Assembly (NCBI GenBank): GCA_024364735.1
Contig: JAGFNQ010004009.1
Location: forward strand, 186,001-250,000
Length of the DNA stretch: 64,000 nt
From: Boesenbergia rotunda
Lineage: Eukaryota; Streptophyta; Magnoliopsida; Zingiberales; Zingiberaceae
Reading direction: 5' to 3'
Of the stretch, positions 53,001 through 64,000 are shown in pieces (positions within the stretch are counted from its first letter, which is position 1; every line of letters begins with the position of its first letter). Made by a program: the position numbers and the translations under genes. Below the pieces are notes generated by a model. The model made no database searches and was not told the origin of the DNA. It saw nothing but the letters and a program-made list of their open reading frames with translations.

Positions 53001-55212
53001 CAAGATCCTGCGCAAGGCCTCCAAGTTCCAGTGGGACGCCGAGTGCGACCGAGCTTTCGAAGAATTGAAGACTTACTTGGTCAGCCTGCCGGTGTTGGCC
53101 AAGCCCGAGGAAGGAGAACCACTGTATATTTACTTATCTGCTACTGAGGAAGCTGCGAGCGCAGTACTTGTAACCCAGAAGGAGACCGAGCAGCAACCGG
53201 TCTACTTCTTTGGGCACTTATTTAAAGAGGCCGAGTGTAGGTATACTACACTCGAGAAATTAGCTTATGTGCTTGTGTTGATGTCTCGGCGACTACGACC
53301 CTACTTTCTGGCTCATCCTATACGAGTGCTGACCAATAGTACACTCGGGAAGGTCTTGATCAACCCTGAAGTCTCAGGTCGGATGGTCAAGTGGACAACC
53401 GAGCTGAGTGAATATGATATCCAGTACCAGCCCCGAACGGCGATCAAAGCTCAGGCCCTGGCAGATTTCCTGAGTGAGCTTCACGCCGAGGAAGGGGAGG
53501 AGGTTTGGAAAATATATGTGGACGGGTCAGCCACCCGGGCGGGGAGTGGCTTGGGAATTTTATTGATGTCCCCGAAGGGAGACCCCATTCATCTCGTCGT
53601 GCGGCTAGAGTACCAAGCTACCAATAATCAGGCAGAGTACGAAGCCCTCTTGGCAGGCCTCCAGGCGGCCAGACAGGTCGGGGCCACTCGGGTCATCCTA
53701 CATTCCGATTCTCAGTTGGTAACTCAACAGGTGGCTGGGCGGTTTGAAGTAAATGACGCGACTCTACAGACTTACGTAGAGGCATATCAACAGTTACAAG
53801 CAGAATTTCAAGAAGTCCAGATTATACAGATCCCCCGAGGAGACAATGCCAAGGCGGATGAGTTGGCTAGGCTGGCCAGCTCTGTCCGGCCATGGGTCTT
53901 CCACAAGCCTTCACCTCAGGTCATGCTGGTGGCTCAGGTCGAGAGGGCGGCAGAAATGGAGATAGAGGGGGACTGGAGAACGCCATTCATCGCCTACCTG
54001 AAGGAGGGAACTCTGCCGGACAGCCCCGAGCAAGCTCGGATACTGAAGATCAGAGCAGCCCGGTTCACCCTGATAGGGGACGCATTGTACAAGCGGGCTT
54101 TTTCCCGACCTCTAGCGAGATGCCTCGGAAAGGAAGATGCAGACTATGTACTTAGAGAGGTGCATTTGGGGTGCTGCGGGAATCATTCAGGAGGTCGATC
54201 CATGGCTCGGAAGGTACTGCTGGCCGGTTACTTTTGGCCGACCCTTCAAAAGGATGCGGAGGAGATGACTCTTTCCTGTCTTTCTTGTCAGAAGTACCAG
54301 AATCTGTCTCACCGACCGGTGGAGATGTTGCGAGCGTCCATTGTATCATGTCCCTTTGATCAGTGGGGCATGGATATAGTGGGACCTTTCCCCAGGGCAG
54401 CCGGTCAGAAGAAATTCCTATTGGTGGCAGTAGATTACTTCTCCAAGTGGGTCGAGGCCGAAGCTCTGGCTCGAATCACTGAGCAAGCGGTGAAGAAATT
54501 CCTTTGGCAGAACATTTTGTGCCGGTATGGCATACCTCATAAGCTGGTATCAGACAATGGTCGGCAGTTTCAAGGTCGGATAATCAGAAATTGGTGCAAG
54601 GAATTTGGGATCAAACAGGCCTTCACCTCCGTGGCGTATCCCCAGAGTAATGGTCAGGCCGAAGTAGCCAATAGAGAGATTCTGAAAGGGCTCAGAGCTA
54701 AGCTGGATCAAGTCGGTGGATCCTGGGTAGATGAGCTGCCTGGTGTCCTATGGGCCCTCCGAACCACACCCAAAGAGGGGTCGGGATGCACTCCCTTCCA
54801 GTTAGTCTACGGGAGTGAAGCAGTAGTCCCCATGGAGGTCGGCTGTGAGTCGGACAGAAGACATCTGTATGGAGAAGACAATGCAGAGAAAAGACGAGCT
54901 GAACTGGATCTGATTGAGGAAGTCCGAGCTAAGGCTGCAGTCCGTATGGCCGCTTATCAACAAAGGATGCGGAACCGATACAACCAACAGGTCATACCTC
55001 GACATTTCCAAGTAGGAGACAAGGTATGGAAAAGAATCAAGCCCGTTGGAGAAGTAGGCAAGCTGGAGCCTCCATGGAGTGGTCCCTTCCTGGTGGTCGA
55101 GGCGCTTGGATCGGGAGCTTACTATCTGCAAGATGCTCAAGGAAAGCGGCTCGGAAGGCCCTGGAGCGCAGTGCATTTAAGATTGTATCGTGAGGAAAGC
55201 GGAGAGAAATGA
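50057..55212 (+). pseudogene. Element B gag-pol; gag broken, pol intact
   Basis: The start ATG is at 50057 (MSESNRVTVTLSQEDLELL). In gag, CGA has become TGA at 50564-50566, and two extra A at about 50711-50715 shift the frame. From about 50718 the frame is open to the stop at 55210. Visible in order: Gag end; Arg/Gly-rich tail; protease VDSGSS (about 51568); reverse transcriptase FRDLNKACPKD and YVDD (about 52690); degraded first RNase H; archaeal-type RNase H YVDGSATRAGSG (about 53515); integrase HLGCC and CLSC, MDIVGP (about 54370), DNGRQF (about 54555), and a C-terminal domain with FQVGDKVWKR. In Tat elements Gag and Pol are made as one polyprotein. Pol enzymes could still be made only if translation began internally. 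Confidence 0.87.
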
Positions 55213-55274
55213 TTCTTGTAACTGTACTCAGAAAAGAAGTGACAAACTCTAACTCCTTAAAAGACAGCTGCAGC

Positions 55275-55995
55275 AAGTTATAAGTGAGTTCTCACTCACG
55301 CACCCACCGGACTCGGCGCCGATCGGGCGTGGCATTCCACGTTCGGTCGGGCCCGGTCGGGCGTGGCGGTCCACGCTCGGTCAGGGTAAGTCAGACGGTG
55401 TCCAGACTCTTGCCAAGGCAAGTTATAAGTGAGTTCTCGCTCACGCACCCACCGGACTCGGCGCCGATCGGGCGTGGCGTTCCACGTTCGGTCGGGCCCG
55501 GTCGGGCGTGGCGGTCCACGCTCGGTCAGGGTAAGTCAGACGGTGTCCAGACTCTTGCTAAGGCAAGTTATAAGTGAGTTCTCCCTCACGCACCCACCGG
55601 ACTCGGCGCCGATTGGGCGTGGCGTTCCACGTTCGGTCGGGCCCGGTCGGGCGTGGCGGTCCACGCTCGGTCAGGGTAAGTCAGACGGTGTCCAGACTCT
55701 TGCTAAGGCAAGTTATAAGTGAGTTCTCCCTCACGCACCCACCGGACTCGGCGCCGATCGGGCGTGGCGTTCCACGTTCGGTCGGGCCCGGTCGGGCGTG
55801 GCGGTCCACGCTTGGCCAGGGTAAGTCAGACGGTGTCCAGACTCTTGCCAAGGCAAGTTATAAGTGAGTTCTCTCTCACGCACCCACCGGACGCGGCGCC
55901 GATCAGGTGTGGCGTTCCACATCTGATCGGGCCCGGTCGGGCGTGGCGATCCACGCTCGGTCAGGGTAAGTCGGACGGTGTCCAGACTCTTGCTC
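55275..55995. repeat. 145-bp tandem array, five units (element B)
   Basis: AAGTTATA marks unit starts at 55275, 55420, 55565, 55710 and 55855, exactly 145 bp apart. Units contain CACCCACCGGACTCGGCGCC and GGGCGTGGCG with TTCCACGTTCGGTCGGGCCC. The last unit is more diverged. As 145 is not a multiple of three, the repeat gives staggered identical frames, which are artefacts. Confidence 0.92.
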
Positions 55996-56164
55996 GGTGA
56001 ACATATGGATTAGCATATTTCTGTGATCTTCACTGCCAGGGCGTGGCTCCCCACGTTCTGAAAGACAAAAAGGATATTAGGTCAGCTCGGTAAGACTGAA
56101 CTAATCGAACCAGCGCATACAAGCCAACTTGACCTCGATGATAAAGGTTAACTCGCCGAAAGCA

Positions 56165-56440
56165 GAGCAAAATCGCCGAGTCAGGGTGCCGACCCGACCG
56201 AGCAAAATCGCCGAGTCAGGGTGCCGACCCGACCGAGCAAAATCGCCGAGTCAGGGTGCCGACCCGACCGAGCAAAATCGCCGAGTCAGGGTGCCGACCC
56301 GACCGAGCAAAATCGCCGAGTCAGGGTGCCGACCGACCGAGCGAAATCGCGAGTCAGGGTGCCGACCTGACTGAGCAAGATCGCCGAGTCAGGGTATCCA
56401 CCCGACCGAGCAAAATCACCAAGTCGGGTCATGCGCCCGA
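56165..56440. repeat. 35-bp tandem array (element B)
   Basis: About seven units of 35 bp with CGAGCAAAATCGCCGAGTCA and GGGTGCCGACCCGAC. The first five are nearly identical, later ones degrade. It lies between the 145-bp array and the 3' side of the antisense gene. Confidence 0.9.
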
Positions 56441-57235
56441 CCGACCTTCATTGCTGAGTCAGGATGTCGACCCAACCATGCCACAATCTCCGGTCTGGAG
56501 AAAGGCCGGGTCGGAAGACTAATAACACGAATCGCCCGAACACCTAACACTTAGCCAAATTTTTGAGTCGGCCAAAAAGATCAAACTAAGTAGACCGGAA
56601 GGAACATCCCGGGTAATTGACAATAAGCGCGAGCTCGTCGCAAGGCCCAAACGCCAGCCTCCACAGAATGAGCTAAACAAGTTGAATAAATAACGCTTAA
56701 CGAGAAATCCGCGTGTCATAAATAGGGCACCGATCTAATTAAGCAACATTGCCGGGCCGGAACATCAACCCGACCTAACAACACCCTCGAGTTAGGGCGC
56801 CGTCTTGACCTCATGGTACCCCTGAGCTCAGATGTCAGCTCAGTCGAACATCCGACAGTGCGGATATCTCTAGCATGTGACACTTAGCGAAAACTCCATA
56901 CCCGACCTGAGGGAGTCTGCTTTACGATAATGGTTTAAGTATCCAGAGTGACCCATACTTCGTGAAATTTGGATGAACGACTAATTAGGCCGACCTTTGA
57001 CGAATGGGGTGAACGCCTCGGATGAGCAAACTCTTAGCAAAAATCTTGTGCGTTGCAAACGGCTGAACGAAATAAGGAAAAAGAAAGATCTGCGGAAATG
57101 AATTAAGGCCTGAGGCCGTTACAAAATTGGGCCTTGGAGGCCGAGTCAGGAAATCAAACATCATTACAAAACTTTAGGTGGGGCAAAAGTGAGCTGAGCA
57201 AATATCTCGGGCAAAGAGAGGTCGGGCCCTTTAGG
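56441..57235. other. Element B spacer before the antisense gene
   Basis: Colinear with 35750-36550 of element A; no supported gene. Probably 3' untranslated sequence of the antisense gene. Confidence 0.5.
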
Positions 57236-59665
57236 CTAAGTGAATTTCGGAAAAGCATTTTCGGGAATCGAGGCCTTGATCAAAGTGGGCTTCACCACGT
57301 TGGGAGGCAGGTCAGCAGGAAGGTGGCCGGCCTCCGTGAGTTGCTGTATCGCGCCCTTCACTCCGTACACGATCATGCCCGCAGTCTGCTTGTATACTTG
57401 CCGAAGAAAGGGTGCCGATTGAATGTAGGCAACTCGAGCTTGTTCAATCGGGCCGACTCACCGGCCTTGTAGTCAGCGAGCTCCTTTTGCAGGCGAGCCA
57501 CCTCGGCGTCCCGTTCTTTGAGCCGGGTATCTTTGGCCACCGACCCTGCCTCAGTACTTAACAGTTGAGCTTCTAGAGCTTGGAAGGCTTCCTGCTGAGC
57601 CTGGAGTTCGACCTCTTTCCTCTTCAAGGCAGTGAGCTCCGTCTCTTTGCTCTGCAAAGCTAAGCGAGTCTGCTCATGAGCCGTACGTACCTCCTGTAAC
57701 TGTCGTTGTAGACTCAGGGACTCGCTGGTTTTCCTAGCTAGGTCAGAACGGATCCTAGCATCGCGAGCAAGGGCAGTGCTCTTCGCAGCTTCAGCTGCTT
57801 CAAGTTGAGTGGCGAGCTGATCTATCTCGCGGGCAGACGCGGCCAACACCTCGTGTGAGCTTTCCAGTTGGATGTCGCTCTCTGCCAACTGTGTGCGTAA
57901 AGAGGTCACCTCGGCTCGGAGACGGCTCTGGCCCTCGGCGCCGGGCGGTAGAGCACGCAGAGCTAGTTGATGTTCTAACTCCTCTATCTTGTACTCCGCC
58001 GCCCGGCGTTCTCTGGTGTTCTGGACCAGGGCCTTAGTAACGGCCTGGCTAGTGGTCCACAGCTACACCAAAGCAGATAACCCATGAGATAGATAAAAAA
58101 GATAAGAGAAAGAGAAGGATGTACCTTGGTTATGTCCATGGCGAAGTTGTCAGCTAAACTGAAAGAACTGCGTCCTTCAGACAGTTGCAGGCCTCTATCC
58201 CAGGCCGCAGATAGATGGCCATGCAGGTTAAGTGGTTGGGGCTCGACCATCCGGAGTAAAGTGGTTTCAGAGGGAAGCTGCACTTCGACTGGGACCCGGG
58301 GAATGTTTTGCATTGATAGGAGAGCAGTGGCGATTTCTTCGCTGACAGGATCAGCAACATTTGCTGAACGAGTGGGGGCCGAGCTGGAAGATGGATCTCT
58401 GGTCCTAGCTAAGTCCGGACTAGGAAGAACGACCCCCGGTTGGGCAGCGCTGGAGGATGGAGTGGAAGTTACTGGATGAGGGGAAGCCGAGCGGGAGGTG
58501 GACAGCCGTATCCTGACCCGGCTCGGCAAGGGAGCTGCTGGATCGGGCGCCGACCTGGGCTGGACTCGAGCTGGTAGATCAGGCGCCGCCTCGGGCTGAG
58601 CCTGAGCAGCAGGAGTACTGGTGGAGGCGACCTCCCGAGGACGCTTCTTCTTCTTGGACACCCGGGAGGAGGACCGACCCGCGGCAGCAGTCGACACCTC
58701 GACCTCGGCACGGGCTTCGGGGAGATCTGCCTCGATGCTCTGGGCTAATATCTCCAACTCCGAGTCACTCTCCGTTCCGGCCGGTCGGGCGATGGATGGG
58801 GCCACGGTCACGGGGGGCACGTTCCGACCCGCCAGTAATTCGGTTGCCCGAGTATTCATCGCCTCTTCTTCCAGGGCCAGCTCCTCGTCAAGGATGGAAT
58901 CCATCAAAGCCTGGGCTGCAAACCGGGTAAAGTTTTAGTTAGCCTTAAAAGATCCTTAAGTGGAACGGGGAGCTTACCATATGTGCCGGGCAGCCCCGCT
59001 GGAATTTGACTCAGCCGGCAAATATAGAGCACGACCTCGCTCAGTAGCTTCCCGACATGGAACCGACGTCCCCCGATCTTAGAGAAGGCCAGTTGGAAGC
59101 GGGGGTCAGCACGGTACTTCTTGGGGGCGACAGGGTGGACCGGTAGCTCTTCCAACCAAGCAGTCGGCCAAGACGCGGTCGGGGTAGTGCTTATGTAGAA
59201 AAATTGAGATTTCCACCCCTTATTAGAGGAGGGAACTTTATCTAGAAAGGCCGTGTTCACCCGGGCTTGGAAAAAGAAACAGCCTGGCTCTTGCATTTTG
59301 AGATAGTAGAATAGATGGAAGACCTGAGGAGTGAGGGGAACTCGGAAAGACTCGAAGACGATCATAGTGCCACACAGAATACGAATCGAGTTCGGGGTTA
59401 GTTGAGAAAGAGGCACTTGGAAATACCTGCATATCGCCATGGTAAAAGGGTGCAGGGGAAATCGCAGGCCGGCTAAGAAGTGATCCTTGAAGACGGTAAA
59501 GTAATTCAAGGGGGCTTGATTGGGTCGGCCGTCCCTAGGGGGGAGGATAAAAGGGTGATCCTCTGGAACGCGATATTCCATGCGGAGGGTTTCTAAGGAA
59601 CCTAGACTCAAGGTCGAACGGGTAGTGGTATACCATGGCCCGGGGACAGCAGAGGGGCCGGCCAT
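57236..59665 (-). pseudogene. Element B antisense three-exon gene, late frameshift
   Basis: Exon 1 is 59665-58978, exon 2 is 58915-58125 and exon 3 is 58062-57236, with introns of 62 and 62 bp in phases 1 and 0, the same junctions as in element A. ATG 59665 is chosen because it matches element A; an upstream in-frame TTG is not needed. Exon 1 is fully open, with LRFPLHPFTMAICRYFQV, QLTPNSIRIL, and KSQFFYISTT continuing where element A has its stop. Exon 2 has MDSILDEELALEEEAM and the KKKKRPRE patch. Exon 3 is coiled coil (QLEAAEAAKSTALARDARI). A 1-bp deletion near 57450 shifts the final third of exon 3 compared with A. The product would resemble PF04195-type gypsy proteins; role unknown. Confidence 0.77.
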
Positions 59666-60201
59666 GTGGTCGGACTCGGGAATTAACAAAAGAAATTTAG
59701 GCGGGGAGAAGAGTACCTAACGTCAGAGCTCGCTGTGAAACACTGATCGCCTAAAGCACTGTTGGCTGAGACTCGAGGAGATCGGACGGCAAAGGTCGGA
59801 CACAAGCGAAAGGAGAAGCGACAGCGGGGGTGAAAAAGGTTAATCCAGCGGGCCAAGCCTATTTATAGCACAGACAAAGCTAGGAAAACCGTCGGATGGA
59901 GAGGATGAAAGTGGCGGGCTTCGACCTCTACCGTCCGATCAGCGCAATTTCCCACGCATCGAAGTTTCTCGCGGAAGCCATGCGAAACCACACTAATGAC
60001 GCCTCGATACCGGAAGCACCCGTTCGGAAGCTGACACGTGGTCAAGCATTGATGAATAACTTGACGGAGGTCGGGTACTAGGGAGATTAACTCGGAAGAT
60101 GAGGGACGCTCAGGAAGGCGAAAAAGGAGTCAGGCCGACCGGGCCGAGAGCCTAGTCAGTCGGACTTAGTGCCTCCTTCGACTAGACTTGGAGGGGAGGC
60201 T
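59666..60201. other. Element B 3' untranslated region and antisense promoter region
   Basis: No gene. On the minus strand CTATAAATAGGC (TATA-like, about 59862-59872) lies about 200 bp upstream of the antisense ATG, at the same relative place as in element A. Confidence 0.45.
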
Positions 60202-61530
60202 TGTGATCCCGGCGAGCGGTTTTTTATCAGGGTTGGGAGCCCGGTCGGAGATTACCGGCTCAACCCGGCTCGAGGCGAGTAGAGGCCGAGTCCGGCGGAA
60301 GTTCCGGGCGAAGTCAAACTCACCCGGGGTCGTCCACCCAGGGTCCAAAGCTCAGGCCGAACTCTCGGGGCCGAGCCCTCGAGGCTGAGCTCCTGAGGCC
60401 GAGCTCTCGGAGCCGAGCCCTCGAGGCTGAGCTCCCGAGGCCGAGCAATCGAGGCCGATCTCATGAGGCCGAGCCCTCGAGGTCGAGCTCTCAGGACCTA
60501 GCCCTCGAAGCTGAGCTCCCAAGGCCGAGCTCACGAGGCGAGCTCCCGAGGCCGAGCTCTCGGAGCCAAACCCTCGAGGCTGAGCTCCCGAGGCCGAGCT
60601 CATGAGGCCGAGCCCTCGAGGTCGAGCTCTCAGGACCTAGCCCTCGAGGCTGAGCTCCCGAGGCCGAGCAATCGAGGCCGAGCTCATGAGGCCAAGCCCT
60701 CGAGGTCGAGCTCTCGGGACCGAGCTCATGAGGCCGAGCTCCCGAGGCCAAGCTCTCGAGTCGAACCCTCGAGGCTGAGCTCCGAGGCCGAGCAATCGAG
60801 GCCGAGCTCATGAGGCCGAGCTCCCGAGGCCAGCTCTCGAGTCGACCTCGAGGCTGAGCTCCCGAGGCCGAGCAATCGAGGCCGAGCTCATGAGGCCAAG
60901 CCCTCGAGGTCGAGCTCTCGGACCGAGCTCATGAGGCCGAGCTCCCGAGGCCAAGCCTCGGAGCGAACCCTCGAGGCGAGCTCCGAGGCCGAGCCATGAG
61001 GCCGAGCCCTCGAGGTCAAGCTCTCGGGACCGAGCTCATGAGGCCGAGCTCCCGAGGCCGAGCTCTCGGAGCCGAGCCCTCGAAGCTGAGCTCCCGAGGT
61101 CGGACAATCGAGGCCGAGCTCATGAGGCCGAGCCCTCGAGGTCGAGCAATCGAGGCCGAGCTCTCCGTCGGAACTCTCCGTTAAGAGATACCGTCATCAT
61201 CTGACGTGGCCGCCTAGCCTTAATTAGGATCCGGAAGAGCAGGATCACAGACGGTTAGTTGGTGGTGTCAGTCTCACCCCGCCGTTAAGACGTCCAATTG
61301 ATTAGCCTAATCCCTGACTAATCTTTAACGAGATGTGACAGTTCGCACGCGGGAAGACCCTATATAAACCCTATTTGGTCTTCGGAAAAGGGGATCGCTG
61401 CCACTTTGCAACCACTCCACTACGTTGAGAGCTCTGTTTCGGTCCGACCTCCCAAGCTACAGCAGACCGGGTCGGTTCGGTTAGACCGAGTCATCTGAGG
61501 AGAACCGATCTTCGCTTGTCGACAGGATCA
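60202..61530 (+). repeat. Element B 3' LTR
   Basis: The 1,329-bp partner of 48950-50012 is longer because its minisatellite (60365-61165) has expanded. The promoter part is nearly unchanged, with TATATAAA near 61363. It ends 475 bp before the glutaredoxin start codon, in the same direction. Confidence 0.87.
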
Positions 61531-62005
61531 ATTCTCTTTATTATCCGTTTACTCCTTTCCCCACAAAAAACGTGTTGCTAATTAAGTTGTTCTCAAACAA
61601 GTTGAACTTACATATATACAATCTACTACTTTTCTACAAGTTGCAGTGATGGATACTTTGGCACAAAGTGGAAGAACCATATCCAAAATCTTATCAGTAA
61701 ACCTGCCTAGCTGAAAGAAAGTACATGACATGCATAAACTAGTTAACGTCAATTTTCTTGCATGAAGAAGTACAAGTACCCACTTGCTCTGAAGCAAGAT
61801 TCGACCTCCATCCAACCCCACTTGTCCATTTGGTTCAATGCCTTTACCAGAGTTTTCATGATCAATCTCCTCATAAACAGTCACCAAATCCTCCATTTCT
61901 CTGCCTATATAAACAACTGTCGAATGCAATGCATAGTTGCGCATGCACTAACAAAGACACAGACAAGCAAGTGGTGCTACGAAGTGATATTACTACAAGA
62001 CGGTG
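61531..62005 (+). promoter_or_regulatory. Glutaredoxin promoter and 5' leader
   Basis: TATATAAA at 61906-61913 predicts a start near 61940 and a leader of about 65 nt. The proximal promoter between element B and the TATA box is only about 375 bp. No TGACG element was recognised with confidence. Confidence 0.6.
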
Positions 62006-62320
62006 ATGGATAAGGTGATGAAATTGGCGTCGCAGAGAGCGGTGGTGATCTTTAGCTGCAGCTCCTGCTGCATGTGCTTCACCGTCAAGAGCCTCTTCCA
62101 CGACCTCGGCGTCCACATTTCCGTCTACGAGCTCGATGAGGATGCAGTGAATGGGAAGGAGATGGAGAAGGCGCTTGTGAGGCTGCTAGGCCGGAAGCCA
62201 CCGGTGCCGACCGTGTTCATCGGCGGGAATCTCGTCGGCTCCACGGACAAGATAATGTCGCTCCACCTTGGCGGTGGACTCGTCCCGCTACTGAAGGATG
62301 CTGGCGCACTGTGGCTTTAG
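62006..62320 (+). CDS. CC-type (class III, ROXY-like) glutaredoxin
   Basis: A single-exon gene of 104 residues. ATG 62006 is preferred to the in-frame GTG just before it. The plant-specific CC-type active site CCMC is at residues 21-24 (SCSSCCMCFTVK). VPTVFIGGNLVGS (67-79) includes the cis-Pro and glutathione-binding loop. LVPLL (92-96) is an LxxLL motif and the C-terminus is ALWL (101-104). In this family the tail mediates interaction with TGA bZIP factors and recruits TOPLESS co-repressors, so these proteins act in the nucleus and cytosol on flower development, nitrogen response and defence. There is no targeting peptide. Length and motifs are complete, so the gene is probably functional. 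Its closest neighbour is the 3' LTR of element B. Confidence 0.93.
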   Translation: MDKVMKLASQRAVVIFSCSSCCMCFTVKSLFHDLGVHISVYELDEDAVNGKEMEKALVRLLGRKPPVPTVFIGGNLVGSTDKIMSLHLGGGLVPLLKDAGALWL

Positions 62321-62742
62321 TTAAATCATTAATTATATGGCTGACTAATTAACTATGCTTAAATATATATATTAAGGGGCATTGATGGTTATTGAATAAG
62401 ATTAAGTAAGTGAGAGTGGTGCGCACGAGTTCGCCATGGTTTTGTTTGCTTTTTCATTTTGATTATAGTTTTCTCTCTTTTATTTGTCATTTTGCAATGC
62501 CTACCTATATGAAACAAATTATGAACATTGGTGATTGTGTTTGCTTGAAAACTTGTAAGCATGAAAAAAAAATCCATGATCTTACTATTTAAAATCATAT
62601 ATGCGAACGAGTTTTGGGTCCCTCAACTATATAGAATAAGTCTGGTCAAACGATTGACATGGGCCGGCTTAAGGACCCGTAGCAGTAAAGGTCAAAGGAA
62701 TAGTAAAATATTAATATGACAAATTAGTTCGGTCGATCCGGC
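62321..62742. other. Glutaredoxin 3' flank
   Basis: AT-rich 3' untranslated and intergenic sequence without a further gene. The CACTA element begins at 62743. Confidence 0.5.
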
Positions 62743-64000
62743 CACTACAAAAAAGGGGTATTCTGCGACAAATTTTTGCGACAAAAAATTTTCGTCGCAG
62801 ATTAGCGATAAATTTTGAGACAAAAAAAAATATCGTTGCTAATTTGCAACAAATTTTGCGACAAAAACACAATTGTCGCCAATTAGCACAAATTTTTCGT
62901 TGCAAAATTTGATGCCATTTTGCGACAAAAATAATTATTCGACGCAAAATTTGCAACAAATATTTTTTCGTTGGCAAATCGTTGCAAAATTTGCGACGAA
63001 TTTGATATTTGTCTCAAATTTTGCAACAATTTTGCAACGAAAAAAACTTTGTTGCAAATTTTGCAACGAAAATGAATATTCGTCGCAAAATTTGCAACAA
63101 TATTTTTTTCGTTGGAAAATCGTTGCAAAATTTGCGACGAATTTAAAATTTGTCGCAAACTTACAACAAATATTTAATTTATCATAAAAATATAATTCGT
63201 CGCAAAATTTGAACGGAATTTGTTTTGATTGTTTAAAAATTTAATTCTGCGACGAATTTCACAATTCGTCCCTAATCTGCAACGAATTTGGAAATTCGTC
63301 GCAAAATCTGGGATGAATTCTGAAATTCGTCGCAGAATTAAATTTTTAAAAAGAAACCTAAATACCTTCAAAAAATCATAAATAAACATACAGAACTCCG
63401 AATTTCATGAAATAAGTTTCTACGTGCTCGTAGCGATTTCATCATGAAATAAATGACGTCAAACTTAAATTTTACAGGATAAATTTATAGAAAAAAATTT
63501 TAAAGCCACAAAAATATATTTTCCAAGTAAATAATATTTAGAAAATTACAAAGAAAAATATATTATGTAAAATTTAAGTTTGAGGTCATTTATATCACGA
63601 GGATATCGATACGAGCACGTAGAAACTCGTTTCGTTAAATTCCGAGTTCTGTAGGTCCATATATGAAATTTATTAATATTCTTTTGGTTTATTTAAAAAT
63701 AATTATTCGCGACGAATTTCCAAATTCGTTGCAAAATTTGCAACGAATTTGGAAATTCGTTGCAAAATTTGCAACAAATTTTTATATTTGTTGCAAAATT
63801 TGCAACGAATTTAGAAATTTGTCGCAGATTTGGGACGAATTTAGAAATTCGTCGCAAATTTGAAAAATCCAAAATACATTCGAAATGTCGTAGATTGAGC
63901 TACAGAACTCGGAATGACATGACACAAGTTTTTACGAGTTCGTATCGACGTCCTCGTGATATAAATGATCTTAAACATAAATTTCAAAAAAAAATCTAGG
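62743..64000. mobile_element. CACTA (En/Spm) element, left end, continues beyond the window
   Basis: It begins CACTACAAAAAAGGGG, the terminal repeat of plant CACTA elements. Subterminal repeats follow: 62760-63350 and 63700-63865 contain many copies of GTCGCAAATTTGCGACGAA-like words in both orientations (AATTCGTCGCAAA and TTTGCGACGAATT). These subterminal words are where the TNPA-like protein binds in En/Spm. The bases before the end are GGC, but the right end and TSD are outside the window. No transposase frame is seen here, so the element is either non-autonomous or its genes lie further right. Confidence 0.85.
63390..63660. repeat. Long inverted repeat within the CACTA element
   Basis: ACAGAACTCCGAATTTCATG, a spacer and TTTCTACGTGCTCGTA at 63390-63435 are mirrored by TACGAGCACGTAGAAACTCG and AATTCCGAGTTCTGTA at 63610-63655. 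The interior (63445-63610) also pairs in part (ATGACGTCAAACTTAAATTT against AAATTTAAGTTTGAGGTCAT). A related third arm occurs at 63900-63985. Confidence 0.8.

Larger units (their letters stand above)
48950..61530 (+). mobile_element. Element B: Ty3/gypsy retrotransposon, Tat lineage
   Basis: LTRs lie at 48950-50012 and 60202-61530, with gag-pol at 50057-55212, tandem arrays at 55275-56440 and the antisense spliced gene at 57236-59665. The polypurine tract is GACTTGGAGGGGAGG at about 60185-60199. It has the same order as element A and is full length without gaps. Flanking 5-mers TCACA and ATTCT differ, so no target-site duplication is visible here either. It lies between the NOI gene and the glutaredoxin gene. 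Confidence 0.88.

Noticed and set aside
55284..56000. Four near-identical 97-codon frames
   Set aside because: They come from the 145-bp tandem array read in staggered frames.

Overview
The window is nuclear DNA from a flowering plant, most likely a monocot outside the grasses. Monocot is an inference from the style of the host genes and of the LTR elements, and the species cannot be named. Evidence for a plant nucleus: split genes with GT-AG introns, plant-specific families (CC-type glutaredoxin, RIN4/NOI protein, peroxisomal DHNA-CoA thioesterase), and a transposable-element load covering about four fifths of the sequence. One run of N (35227-35749) is an assembly gap.

Layout. 1-816: decayed hAT transposase. 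About 9.4-27.2 kb: a dead PIF/Harbinger element whose ORF1 (9783-10866) and transposase (25543-26868) are separated by a 14-kb insertion. 1513-9357: a solo LTR with target-site duplication (TSD) ATTGG, which contains gag-only LTR element TRG-1 (2707-9153, TSD GTCCC). 10915-25158: a second gag-only element, TRG-2, whose 3' LTR is split by a third, TRG-3 (15504-24633, TSD CAGTC). TRG-3 carries a further 1.3-kb captured segment. 27270-27648: hAT-type MITE. 27844-28587: DHNA-CoA thioesterase. 28746-40422: Tat-lineage Ty3/gypsy element A. 40555-43538: 5'-truncated, frameshifted DRG GTPase pseudogene with a Tourist-like MITE in one intron. 43899-44116: MULE-type MITE. 47962-48403: small RIN4/NOI gene, minus strand. 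48950-61530: Tat-lineage element B. 62006-62320: CC-type glutaredoxin. 62743 to the window end: the start of a CACTA element.

How things fit together. Only three host genes look functional: the thioesterase (phylloquinone pathway, peroxisomal AKL terminus), the NOI protein and the glutaredoxin. They sit in short gaps between elements. The three gag-only elements have no pol and must rely on enzymes from elsewhere. The two Tat elements carry, downstream of pol and on the opposite strand, the same three-exon gene with conserved intron positions.

The most unusual signal is structural. Several unrelated LTR families here carry arrays of small hairpins in which the loop word stays constant while the two stem arms change together (for example CCTAG/CTAGG to CCTGG/CCAGG around the loop CAGTCCTTCG). 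Each family also has its own cluster of perfect palindromic words.
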